DNA of 64,000 nucleotides from Dromaius novaehollandiae (Eukaryota > Chordata > Aves > Casuariiformes > Dromaiidae), in the NCBI RefSeq assembly GCF_036370855.1, contig NC_088105.1, positions 8,189,619 to 8,253,618 on the forward strand, in the 5' to 3' direction. The notes beneath the pieces are model-generated. The model made no database searches and was not told where the DNA came from. It worked only from the letters and a program-made list of their open reading frames with translations. A program made the position numbers and the translations under genes. Position 1 is the first letter of the stretch. Every line of letters starts with the position of its first letter. Below are positions 22,993 to 34,600 of this stretch, piece after piece.

Positions 22993-24870
22993 AATTTCAT
23001 CTTTAAGAATTATATAAATTGTAACTGTTGACCTCTTCCTTTAACAGAAGTCAGACATTTCCAAACTTTCAACTGTGCTACATGGCTCTGGGACGAAGAA
23101 ATAAAGCTGAGCTGACTCCTTTCTCTTATGCATGGAGAAACACATCTCATTTTTCAGTCATCTACTGACCCTTCTCTAGGTAAGGACAAATTTTCTTTTG
23201 TATACCAACATGATACAGCCAGCAAAGCAAATTGTGTGGGTGAGAAGAAAGTCACTTTGAAGAGGAAATTACTGGTTGTTGAATGCTGCTGGAGGCATTG
23301 CATTTGAAGAGATTGTTATGATCCTGATGCTGTTCACAGAACAAAAAGAAGGAAGCAGCCTGAAAGCTGTGGAAGCCACTTTAGATTTCACTGAAGACAG
23401 CAGGAGTTAGGCAGGCCAAAACGCATGCTTAACCTTCAGCGAACCTACCCGCCACAACAATGCGTAACTGGATTGTGTCTTTAAGCTTTGCTTTGCAGGC
23501 AGGATAGAGCCATAGCTTTGCAGGCTCTTCCTTCCAGATCTTCCCTTGTTCCTAGGAGAAAATAATCTGTGCCTGGTCCTGACCTTGAACCAACTTGGCC
23601 AGGCTGGCGCAGGGTTACGGGGGCATGGCTGACCTTGCATTCCCTCGCCTGAGTAAGGGAGCACTTGCTGTGCAGCCTGTGTCGTTCCACCTGCAACTAC
23701 ACAGGAGGTATAGCAAAGCGGGGTTACCGGAGATCCATATTCCCCCAAAGCTGCTGCATAGCCTCTTGAAAGCTGGTTGTGACCCAGCTTGAACATACGT
23801 GAGTCAGTAGACTGAAAAAAGCTGGCTGTCAGCCCTCCATGTCAAGTACAGTTTAGTACCGTTAGTCCCCATCCTCCAAATGTGAGTGGTCCCGTGGGCT
23901 ACAGTGGTATTTTTTGTGTGTGGAGTAGGCTGGCTCCTGTAAAACCCTAATCATTTCATACAGACTACAAAGCTGTTCTTTCTATTTGGTTAATGAATCC
24001 AAGCATAAAAGCAACATGTGGCAAACTAACCATGAAAGAAAAGCCTCATTAATGTATTGTTCTAGAAGGACAATTATAAAGGTGTCATGAAGGGCAAACA
24101 GGAGGAATATATTCTCATTAATTGTTTAGGAAGATGCTTGCAAATTGCAGAACTTTCTTGAATTTCAGTGCAGCTGATTTGACCTCTGGAGATTCTTTAT
24201 TTAATGTTTTCTTAGGATGTTCTTTTTTATTTTATTTTGGGTGGGGGGAGTCATCTGATCAGGAAATTGAGACAATATAATTTGGTGCTGGTGATAAGTT
24301 ATGTTTTATAAACAAAGAACAGCAAACAATTCAGAGTATGGATGTTTACAGATTATTTGGTTGCTAAATGTTTACTTTTATCTGAATTTTGCAAGCACGT
24401 GAGAAACAACTCCAGGAACTAGCATGACTCAGTTTAAGTGGATCTGTTCAGTTTGGAGGGACTACCTACCCACAGTAAAAAACAGATACACAGTGATGGA
24501 GTCCTTAAAGTTAATTAGGGATTTGATCTTGAAAAGGGTTTAACATGCCCAAATCCTATTAACTTCTAAGGGAGTTGTGATTACTATGCCCCTTTTAAGA
24601 TCATGACCCAATAATTTTAATTGCTATAACATGGCTTAATTTATTTCGTTGTTAAACTGTCATTTGTTCCTTAATGTCAATATTTCATGTCCATTCATGG
24701 GAAGGCTGCTGGAGAGGGTGACTCAATTAAACGTACAGAATATTTCCATCTTCCAGCCAAATTCAACCTTGGATAATTGCATGCTGCTTAGCTGCAGGCG
24801 CCAGTTGGTGCTGTGCATGAGGCTGCTTCACATGGGCATCCAGAGGATGTCTGCAAAACATTTTTTTTGA

Positions 24871-24878
24871 TATAAAAG
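24871..24878 (+). promoter_or_regulatory. TATA-like motif upstream of COLGALT2
   Basis: TATAAAAG lies ~190 bases before the CpG island and ~550 bases before the COLGALT2 start codon, preceded by a T8 run. It fits the TATA consensus, but such motifs are frequent by chance in AT-rich DNA and the nearby CpG island is the more likely promoter. It is called only as a possible alternative start region. Confidence 0.2.
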
Positions 24879-25233
24879 CACTCCATCAGTTTCGTTGCCT
24901 AATGGATGGGATGGATGAGTGTGGAATGTCGATGTAAGTAGCAGACTAAAAGATCTCTTTGTGTTGGTTTCAATGCTCGAAGAGTAGCCTATAACAGGAT
25001 TTGCGAAACGTCTCTTTCCAAAATGCCAACGTCCTCGTTAAATGCCGTTTCTGTCACTTTCGCCTTTATCGGGTCCCGACCCCGCAGAGCGCTGCCCCAG
25101 GTGCGGGCGGGCTGCGCTGCCCCTGCCTGCCCCCCACCTGGCCGGGCCCCTGAGCGCCGCGCACCGCCGCCGCGCTCGGCCCCGGGGGCGCTGCCGCGGG
25201 GGTCGCGTCCTCGCCCGCAGCCTGCTGGGGGCA

Positions 25234-25258
25234 GGGCCGGGCCGGGCCGGGCCGGGGG
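25234..25258. repeat. GGGCC pentanucleotide repeat
   Basis: Four to five head-to-tail GGGCC units end in a G5 run, about 170 bases upstream of the COLGALT2 start codon. The G-runs are regularly spaced and could form a G-quadruplex in DNA or, if transcribed, in the 5' UTR. Confidence 0.85.
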
Positions 25259-25327
25259 AGGTGCGGCGCGCCGCGCTGCCCACGAAGGCCGGGGTTGGGG
25301 GCGCTGGGCCGGGCGGGCGGCGGCGGC

Positions 25328-25348
25328 GCTGCTGCTGCTGCTGCTGCT
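25328..25348. repeat. (GCT)7 trinucleotide repeat upstream of COLGALT2
   Basis: Seven uninterrupted GCT units lie about 80 bases before the start codon, probably in the 5' UTR. A second tract of seven CTG codons lies within the signal peptide at 25466-25486. Confidence 0.9.
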
Positions 25349-25426
25349 CCTCCCCGCGGCGCCGGGCGCGCTGCAGCGGCCGCCCCGCACTGCCGGCGCG
25401 GCTCCCGCGGCCGCCGCGCGCCCATC

Positions 25427-25674
25427 ATGGCTGCGTGCGCCGGGCCCCGCGCCCCCCGTCCCCTCCTGCTGCTGCTGCTGCTGCTGGGCGGCTGCGGGGC
25501 CAGCCTGCCCCCGGAGCCGCCGCCGCCGCCGAGCCCCCAGCCCCTGCCCGAGTCGGCTCTGCAGAAGCCCACCGTGTTCCTGGCCATCATCGCCCGCAAC
25601 GCGGCGCACGCGCTGCCCCACTTCCTCGGCTGCATCGAGAGGCTGCACTACCCCAAGAGCAGGATCGCCCTCTG
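25427..25674 (+). CDS. COLGALT2: COLGALT2 exon 1 coding part
   Basis: The start ATG sits in a good Kozak context (ATCATGG). It is followed by a signal peptide: [12 protein letters not shown], eight leucines (CTC plus seven CTG), then GGCGA with likely cleavage near GCGA|SL. A proline-rich linker of about 20 residues precedes the catalytic region beginning at [12 protein letters not shown]. The donor is CTG|GTAAGG, splitting the Trp codon (phase 2). An in-frame ATG at 25295 would add 44 Ala/Gly-rich residues and bury the signal peptide, so it was not chosen. Confidence 0.9.
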
Positions 25675-28600
25675 GTAAGGGTGGCGGGTTTCGGCCGGGC
25701 CGCCCAGGGCTTGCGGCTCCCCCCGCCTCGGGGCGCAAGCGGAGCCGCGGCTGCCCGAGCCGCTCGCGTTCCCGTGCTGCTCGCGCCCGGGGGGCTCGCC
25801 GTCTCGGCGGGAGCGGGGGCTTGCAGGGAGCTGACAGCGTGGCCGCGCCCGGGAGGGGAGAGGGGATGTCTGCGCTCCTCCGGCCGCCCCCTCCTCCTCC
25901 CCGGCGGGAGCGGGGGCATCCCGCTCCCCTGCGGCGGCACAGGTAGCCGGGGCTCGGCGCCTGCCCGGGCCGGGCGCGGCAGCGGCGCGGAGGGAAAGGA
26001 GCAGCACAACCAGGGCGCAGCTCCCACCTCCGGAGCCGGCGAGCGGGAGTTTCTGCCAGGTTGCTGGAAAGCTGCGAAAAGTGGCGAAGCAGCTCGCCCC
26101 CCTGGCCGTGGGGCGAGGGCCCGGAGGCGGCCCCCCAACCCACATGGTCGGGGAAAGCGGCCCGGCGGCGCCCGGAGCAGCGAGACGGCTCCGCGGTGGG
26201 GAGCTGGGCTGCTGCGGCGCACGTTGCGGCACGGAGGCGAGTTCTGGAGCGGAGCTGCCCTGAAGCCTGGGAGTATTCGCCCTCCTGGCGTTTGTGCAAA
26301 CGCACAGACGTGGAGTAGTTGTAGCTCAGTGAGGAGAACTGGGTTGGGAGAGTGGTGTTTTGCTTCCTGGCTTGTAAATACGAGGCTTTGTGGGGAGATT
26401 GTCAGGGTTTGCCAGGGTGGAAGAGTGGACGTGCCGAGTAGGTGCTGATGGGCATTGAAAAGGAGCATTGTTGCAGGGCTGTAGTCTGAAAGATGTATTC
26501 AGAAATCGCAGCATGTGGGCAGCTGTGGCAATCAAGTGTGTGTCGGGGTGGAGGAATTAGAGCAGTTTGGGAGTTGGTCGTTGTGCCCTTATCTATAAGG
26601 GGGGGGGGGGGGGAAATCTTTTCTTCTCAGCTCGACATAAATGTTTGGAGCAACAGGAACTGCCTGGAAGGATTCAAAAATAATGTGTGGGAGTGGTGTA
26701 AAATAAGAACTGGTGATGTGGGGCCTGATCCAAAATTCACTGAAGTCAGTGGGGAGTTTTCTGTTGACTTCAGAAGTCAATAAAATAAAGTTCTTTGGTT
26801 GAAGGGATTTGGGGACCACCTCCCCATCATATCACTGATACTAACGCATCGTTAAACAAACAGGGTTAGACATTTCTAGTGCTTCAGGGATGTGCTTGTC
26901 ACTTGTCTCGAAGTACTCTACAGGTCTTAGTAGAAAACTAGTGGCTTGGTTTAATCAGTTTGTAGCTTTTTCATAATTTAGAGTGCAAAAAACAAATTAT
27001 GATATTGGCATAAATGTGGTGTTCTGCACAAATGAACTGATTGTGGAATTACAACCTGAGGTATAGCAGTGAATCGGTGTCAAACACATTTGTGTGTGTA
27101 GGTACCTGGTCGTGCTTTCGTTTGCATCAGTAAGAATTTTGCTGTTTTAGCTAAAAAACAAGACTATAGAAAAGTCTTTGGGTTTTATCGGATGTGTATA
27201 AGAGTAGATATTATCAGACCCTAGACATTGACTGTGATTCAACAAAGTATGTTTACATGGTGTTTACAAAACTTATTGTAATGGGTGTTGTAAGTGCAGA
27301 CCTGATCACAAAAGCAGAGCAGATCCTCAAATGAGTCCTGTAGAAGTATAAAATAAGCTTGTTTTGAAGTCCTGTTAGGCATTGATTGTTTCCCAATTTC
27401 TTTTGTGTGTTCCCTGCACTATCCATACTTTTACTTAAGTCTATACAACGCTGCAAATGCATTATTTGTTGCAACTGTTCATGAAATTACAGTGCAAAAT
27501 AATTAAAAAATACACTGATATGATTATAAAAGTGAAGTGGTATTCTCAGAAGGATTGTGCACAGACACAAACCTTGGTTAAATGGTGAAAGTTTAACCAT
27601 TTCCCATGGTTAAACTGGAAAATGCCTCTTGATTATTATTATTCTTTAAAGAAGAGGACTAAAAAGTCATGGCCACTGAAAATGAAGTTCCGTAGAGTCT
27701 GAGTTGCTACAGAAAGCGAGCAGTACCTATAGGGTGGCAGTGATTCCTTGCAGAGGTTTAGTCCTGTTACTTAAACACCCCAATAGCTTCAGCTTTTTCA
27801 GAGGTGGGGATGTTCAGGACACAATTTACTCACCAAGAGGCGGCTAACAGATAATATCTGTCAAGTCTTTTGGAAACAAATACAACAATAAAATCTATTT
27901 CTGGAAATAGATTGCATTTCACGTTCTTTGTGCCTGACAGTGTTCTTTCAAGAGAGAAGTCCCCGGACTTACCTGTTTTCCCTGTGTCATGCATTACTGG
28001 AATCATTGGTTTGAAAGGCAGTGAGGTGGCGTTGTCAGAATTGCGTTCTTTCGCCACCACCTGTGTTCTACTTCAGAACTTCTTGAGTTAAGCCAGTGTT
28101 TTAAGATGTCCAAATGTAGGTCTTGAGAATGAAAATTAAAAACATATATCATCTCTTAAACTTTTACATGCTCTTTGTATTGCTCAGGGCTTAAATTCAA
28201 TGGTGGATTCCTCAAACAAATTTCTAGGGTGGAAGATGTGTGAGTGACAGCAAAGAAGGGTTAAGAGACGATGAATGAGTTTGAACAGACATTCATAATT
28301 TTCCATTATTATCCTATGTTACGTAATAGTGGTGCTCCATCTTTGTTATCCTAATACAGAGCAAATAACGTGCTCTGGACAGTCTTACACTCTCTTCTTT
28401 CCTTTGGCCTTAGTTCTGAGTTCTTTGCTTTCTGTGATTGTGAGCACCCTTGGAAAGACTTGCTGACTATGTGCATCCTAATGGATCAAGCGGACTGTTT
28501 GGTCTGAGGCCAACTGGCATGACATGACCTGTGTCCTCTCAGTTAAATGCTTCCTTCCTTCTCCCTCCAAAAACAGGAAGCTGCATCTAAGCTGCCTATT

Positions 28601-31600
28601 GGGAATGGTCCCTGGCCCATATTAACCCCGGTCTTTGTTGTCTGGGGGGGCACTAGTTGGCACAGGCCAGATCATTCCAGGATTGTATTAGTGACTTAAT
28701 AGTGGGGATTTCTATGCAACAGTGCTCAGGCTTTTGTCCTGGCCCTGTTTAGTTTACTAGGGTAGACTTGGCCATAGGCAATCTGTCTGTGAGCCATTGA
28801 TGCTGGCTACTGGCTTGTGGTGGCTCCTGCTTGACAACAGAAAATGAATACTTGTTGCAGAGTTGGTTTTGTTGACCAAATGCAAGCCCGTACTGCAGGT
28901 GTGGCATGCTGAGCCGGCATGCCTCCATCGCTGTCCCTCAGAGAAGGCCGTTGTGTCCCAGGGTTCCTGAGAAGAGTCCCATATCCTCTGGAGTTGGGAA
29001 CAGCAAAGAGTCCACACCTTGGCAGCAGACCCCAACTTCCCACCTTACCTTTCTGACAAGCTGGTGCTTGTAGAGTTGTCAAAGAATAATGCTGAAGATG
29101 GCAGTTGCGCCTTCTTGTGAAGGAGGCGTGATGGGAGTAAGGGGCTGGAGCCCTCCCCTTCGATGCATGTAGAAAGACTAGACAACATCTGTGTTAAAAA
29201 TACGTAGTGTTGTGAGAAACAGGCTAGTGCTCAGCAACAGCAGAGAAGCTTGAGAAAACGAGGGGATTGGATCCCTAATCCTGACTGGATCTATATGTTG
29301 AAGAACATTAATAGCCATTCTTTTTTAATGCTGTTTTACTTTTCTAGCTAGGGACTGTTCTTCTAATAGACTCCTTGTGTATTGGCATGTCTACTGGGGT
29401 GGGCTGAGCTTCTCAGGGCTGTGAATGCAGCCTAGCTCAGTTAGAAAATTTGGGTGTGTTAAGATGACTTTTTGCATTTTTTTTGCATTAGCGTCAGAAG
29501 AGAACTCCAGAAAAGGTGGAAAATTGGTTGTCTTTATCTTGGACAAAAATGACCCAGAAGTTATGTAGTCAGTGTGCCTCAACCCTGCTTTTGGGTGGTT
29601 TGGAGTTGTTTTTCTTGTTTTGAACAGTAACAATGCTGAGTTTTGGCTTTCCTCGCTAATTCCAGAACCTCTCTGGTAACATCAGCAAAGGCTGAGAAGT
29701 GTGTTGTAGCTCTCCCAAACGCTGAAGTTTTCCATTTAAAAGTAGCTTCCAAACTGTGTTAATTAGCTGCATAATAGACATTTGCTTAAACTTCAAATTA
29801 GAAAAAGTGGGCTTGATTCAAATCTCACAGGTTTTGCATCAGCAGCAGTTCAGTAGCATTAGTTGCCACTGAAGTCTGAGAGCAGATGCAGGGTTTTTTG
29901 TTTGTTTGTTTTTGGGTTTTTTGAGACCCACTCAGTTATAGATACAGAGCATTCGTTTGTCAAACAGGTTGATCTTGGCTGCAGTAAACACTTGCAAAGT
30001 AGAGGTGTGTATGTTCATCAGAATTAGAATGAGAATTGAGTCAGTGCTAGCTGGACCCTGCATTCATTCCTTTCCAAAGCGTTTTTACAGTTGTTTATCA
30101 CACTGGCTCGCACTTTTCCTCTCCTTTTATTAGGTGATGGTATAGCCAGGAAAGCTGTCCATAATTTCATTTTTAAATATCTGTTCTTAGCTGTGAGGTG
30201 TGCTTTCTCATCTTTTACTAACCTGGGGAATTAAGTATCTGCATAAATGAGTTGGAGCTTTGGGGGTAATAATTAGGCTGTCTTGTGCTTGAAAATGTGT
30301 ACCTGTTGTGTGTATTAGTGGAGGGGTATACTTTGGAAATGATGATGTGTGCCATGGGTGAGATTGCTAGAAAGTTGGAATAAATTCCATATGATAGCTT
30401 ACTGTAATGCTGGCTCTAGTGAATGAATGGCTTAAACTTAAAAGAACAAGTTGTAGCTGAAAATATTAGCTGATGAGAGCAGTGTAATAATGATAACCTC
30501 CATCGTGATTTATTTTTAGCCTACAACTAGTTAATGATAGTATATCCGAGTATTTTCTTATTCTGCAACAGTTTACTTTCAAATGTGGAAAGTTTTACGT
30601 AGAAGACAATTTCCAGTAAGATGTAGAGAATATTTGAAGCCTCACTGGGTATTATTACTAACTGGGAAGTGTTGGCTTTCCAGTATGCTATGTTTTCTGT
30701 GCTGGTTTCTATTAGTGAAACGAGGCTGCTTTAATCTTCATGATCAGTATTGGTCACTTAGGAATGCTGAAGTTCCATTCTCCTGCTTTTGTGTGTGTCA
30801 CTTCTGTCCACTGGTGTTTTGTATCTATTTAAAAATTGCTCACCTGCTATGGTTTGCATATCAAATATTAAAACTTTTTATTAAAAGTTTTAAACATTAA
30901 ATTGACTTTTCACTTGCTTGTCTTTTAAAACTAACCTTGTTGGGTTTAGCTTCCCTTTCATATTTGTAGATGGATTTTCTTTTCTTTTTTGTCTACAACT
31001 ATGTTATTAAAGCTATCTAAATAGGACTAACAGTGAGACAGGACCTGTACCACCTTGGAGTTGCAATTAAGGTGATGGTCCTGTTGTGCAAGGTGTTGCA
31101 TAGAGTCTTTCTTCCAAAGAGCCTGCATTTAGATAATGCCAAAGGAAAAAATGGGTCTGAAATACTTCCATTTTCTAGCTGGGGAAGTTGGGGCAGAAAG
31201 GTTAATTAACCAACAATTTTCTTGAATTTATTAGGGTCAAAGATAGTAGTCATAACTGACATTTCTTGATTCTTCTTTCTTACTGACGTTACTCTTACAC
31301 TTCGTGTGCTGTAAGCTATTTATATATGAAATGGAAAACCAGGGAAGACAAACTATATAAAAAAAAAAACAAAACAAACTTTATGCTAAAGAAATGACCC
31401 CATGCTCAAAGAGTGTCTTGCCCTACCTTTTATGTTAGGGTCTATTAGATATGAGTATGAATATTGGGACCTTTCAAGGGATGAATAATGAAGCTCCCCG
31501 GGGCAGGAGGTTATACTACCAAAAATGAGATGCTGAAATGTGCAACAATTCTATGAGACGCTTGCCAGTGAATATAATACGCTATGTCTTTTCAGTCTGA

Positions 31601-34600
31601 ATCCGGCATGCTTTGTATCTTTGAAAACGCAGCCATTTATTTAGGCTGCTATCTTTTGGCAACTGTATTTTGAGACAGATAAATGGAAAACAGGGTAGAT
31701 CTATCTTTGTGTGATTGTCTACTGAGTGCTTTGTAATGCGTGTGATGTGTTTGGAGGCTAGACACCAATAAAATACTGTGTTGTGACAATGAAACAGTGG
31801 GGGAGAGAGTTCCACATCAGAGGTTGCTGTTCGTTATAAGCCTTTGTATGCTTTCAAAGGTCAGAGAGAATTAAGGGTCATCTTGTTCATTCCTGCCCAA
31901 GGCAGGATCCCACACCTCCCTGAGATGTTTGTCTAGCTGACTCCGAAATTCCTTGGGGACAGGATTCCACACGTAGTCAAGGCTGAAAACTGTCAAGGTT
32001 GTGTAGTGTCATGTCTTCTGAAGCCTGGTCAAGTGTGGGGCAACAGGTAGGCAGATGTCAGCATCATGGAGAACCAGCTGAAACCAAAGTTGGCCGTGAA
32101 GTGCCAGGATTAACTGGTCCTTTAAAAATGGCAATTCCACTTGTACGTTCTTGATATGCAGGCTATTTCAGCTCCTTAACTTTTTGTGGCCCTGGAAGCA
32201 GGGCCAGTTAGATATGATCCAGATGAGGGCTGCACAATTCCTGCTGCTATTCTCCTGCCTACAAACACTCTTTCCCTTCTGTAATGCTCCTCCAACTGGG
32301 ATGTCTCTACGCTAATGCATGGATCTCGCAGAGCAGTTAAGGTTGGAAGATGTCTCTGGAGAGAGGTTCTGGCCTGGCCTCCATGATCCCAAAGTACTTC
32401 TCTTACTCTCTGAGCCCGTTTTCCTTTTGTTCTTTTTGACTGCTCCTGCTAGTACTTACTAATTTCCTGGTCCGTTGCCTTGGATTTATGTCTTTCTACT
32501 GCCCACGCTTTCTGTGCGTCCTTGAGTCTCTCCCAACTTAACTTACTCTAAAGATCTGAAAGGTTGGTGTCATCATATGTGCTTATTGTTATCCTCAGGG
32601 AATTTTCTTCTTCCCATATTAGGTGTTCTCCAGGAAGATGGGAGCAAGGGGATTTAACTTATCCCATCACTTCATGATGGATGGTTCTAGTTGAGTAAGA
32701 GATTTATTAAATTTCAGTGAGCCAAGATTGCACATAAAAACTTCTTTTTGTAATATTTCTCCTGCAGACCCCAGATTAGTTTAAAAAAAAAAAAAAAAAA
32801 AAAAAAAGCGTGCCTCAGACAACATGCTTGTTTTCTTCCCAAATTTGTATCGGTGGATTTACAGAAGTTCTGCCATCCATATAAACCTTCTCAGTCCCTC
32901 CAAAGTTATGAAGTGGATGGTTTGACTCGGTGGGAGGCATACTGTTCCTGATGAGTCTCAGTGTTGGCTTGTGTCTGCTGAACCTCACCTCAGTCCCTGG
33001 AAAGGTTATGGAGAAAATCCTTCAAAGCCATTTCCAGCCACATGATGGACAGACTGTGAACAGGCAGTGTGGTTTTGCAAAGGGCAAATCCTGCCTCATT
33101 AATCTGGTAGCCTTCTAAGATGAGATGGCTGGCTCAGCAGGTGAGGGGAGAGTGCTGGATGTTTTATGCCTTTGCTTTCGCAAGGTCTTTGATGTGGTTT
33201 CGTATAGTATCTTATAGGCAAATTGGTGAGATGTGGACTATAAAGTGGGTGGGAAATTGGGGTGACCGCTGTGCTCAAGAGAGTAATCAGCAGTATATAG
33301 TCCGGTGATGTTGATACTGGGACCAATACCATTTGGTGTCTTTACTAACGGCTTAGATGATGGAAAGCAGCCTCAGCAAGCTCGAGGTGATACCAGATTG
33401 GGCGGAGTGGAAGTGTTTGATAGCAGGGGGTGTGTGTGTGTATGTCAGGACTGTAACTGCTGTTTCATCGCACCAACTGTTGACATTGGAGTAGAGCAAT
33501 TAAATGATTATGTTGACTAGCGAAGCACAACCTTAAAGACAAGCCTGAGAAACTGAATTGCTGCTGAAGTCAGTGGGAGGTGAAAGTACTTTTTGAGTCT
33601 GTCTTTATTCTAGATAAAATTTTTAACACATATAAGCTCTAAGCTACCTAGCAAAAGAGAAAATTAAATAATATGGCTACAAAGTTAAAGAAATAAAGCA
33701 GGGAGGAAAATTAGTATATTAATTTTATAACTAAGCAGGGATTTGAACACAAATTAACATCAGGTCTGTGACCTCACTAAACTTGCTCTAACTTGCATTG
33801 ACAGATCACTCTGCGTGAGTGACAAATATGGAGTGACTCTGATAATTCAAATACTAAAGTTCAAATACTATATACCAGTCTAGTTACTTGAATGGTTAGT
33901 GTGTAAATACATTAGGTTAAATTGATAGAGGACTGTCTGGATCAGCTAGCAGGAAGGAAAAGAATGGCTTTGTGCAAACACTCGAGCTGTTAATGCACAG
34001 CACGGGAGCTATTAGGTGTGACATTTTGCCTCCTCTATAGCCAAACAAAGCTGTATTTAATGTGTGTATGTATTTAATGCTGTTGCTGCATTCCCTGGAA
34101 TTTCCTTAGAATTCTGTTTAAAACAAAAAACAACCAAAAGCAGCCGAGAGATAGACTTAATCCTTTGTACAGAAGACAGCAGATAGCTTCTTTGGCTTTG
34201 ATTGATTCAGACAAGCTAGATCCCTTGAATGCAGAAGGAACACTTGCAATGTAGGTTGTTACTGAAAAGGTGAAGAAACTGAGGAATCAGGCTAAGATAG
34301 TTTCTGCTAAAGGGAGTTTCCTGGAAGTCTGTGTCCGCTGATGGTGAGTCTATCAGGATGATAAACCTTTTGGGGAAAGACAAACTTGCGTGTAGACTAT
34401 TGTTCTGAAAGTCCTCTTCTCCTTCCCCTCGCCCTTCTTTCCTTCACTTTTGCTTGTTTTACTGTTAAATTAAGCGTGTGTTCTTTTCAGAAAGCTGCCT
34501 GATCACTAGTCCGTCTCTCGAAGAAGAGACCCCAGGTGTCTGAGCACAGGGCCTGCCTTAGGAGAGGGACACATGGAGAGAGGGAGCTTTGGCCTGAGGG

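Larger units (their letters stand above)
20975..25060. other. Intergenic spacer between divergent TSEN15 and COLGALT2
   Basis: This is about 4 kb separating the two CpG islands. No ORF with recognisable homology or credible splice structure was found. It contains the TG/ATGCAT simple repeat at 22891-22992 and a TATA-like motif at 24871-24878. Regulatory elements for either gene could lie here but cannot be called by eye. Confidence 0.7.
25060..26300. promoter_or_regulatory. CpG island over COLGALT2 exon 1
   Basis: Very high GC and CpG density extends from about 25060 to 26300 and surrounds exon 1 on both sides. GC-box-like GCGGGCGGG occurs near 25104. Low-complexity GGGCC, GCC and CTG repeats are embedded. 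This is the presumed promoter, 5' UTR and first exon of COLGALT2. Boundaries are by eye. The lack of stop codons here produces long chance ORFs on both strands. Confidence 0.8.

Noticed and set aside
24989-26305. 438-codon minus-strand ORF across the CpG island
   Set aside because: It is low-complexity composition antisense to COLGALT2 exon 1, with no family match; a chance ORF in GC-rich DNA.
25042-26448. 468-codon plus-strand ORF across the CpG island
   Set aside because: It is in a different frame from COLGALT2 exon 1, Arg/Ala/Gly/Pro-rich, and has no recognisable domain. GC-rich DNA rarely contains stops, and it overlaps a well-supported exon and splice donor.
32761-32807. Poly(A) tail of a processed pseudogene
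   Set aside because: No coding-like or mRNA-like sequence and no target-site duplication was found upstream of the A-run.
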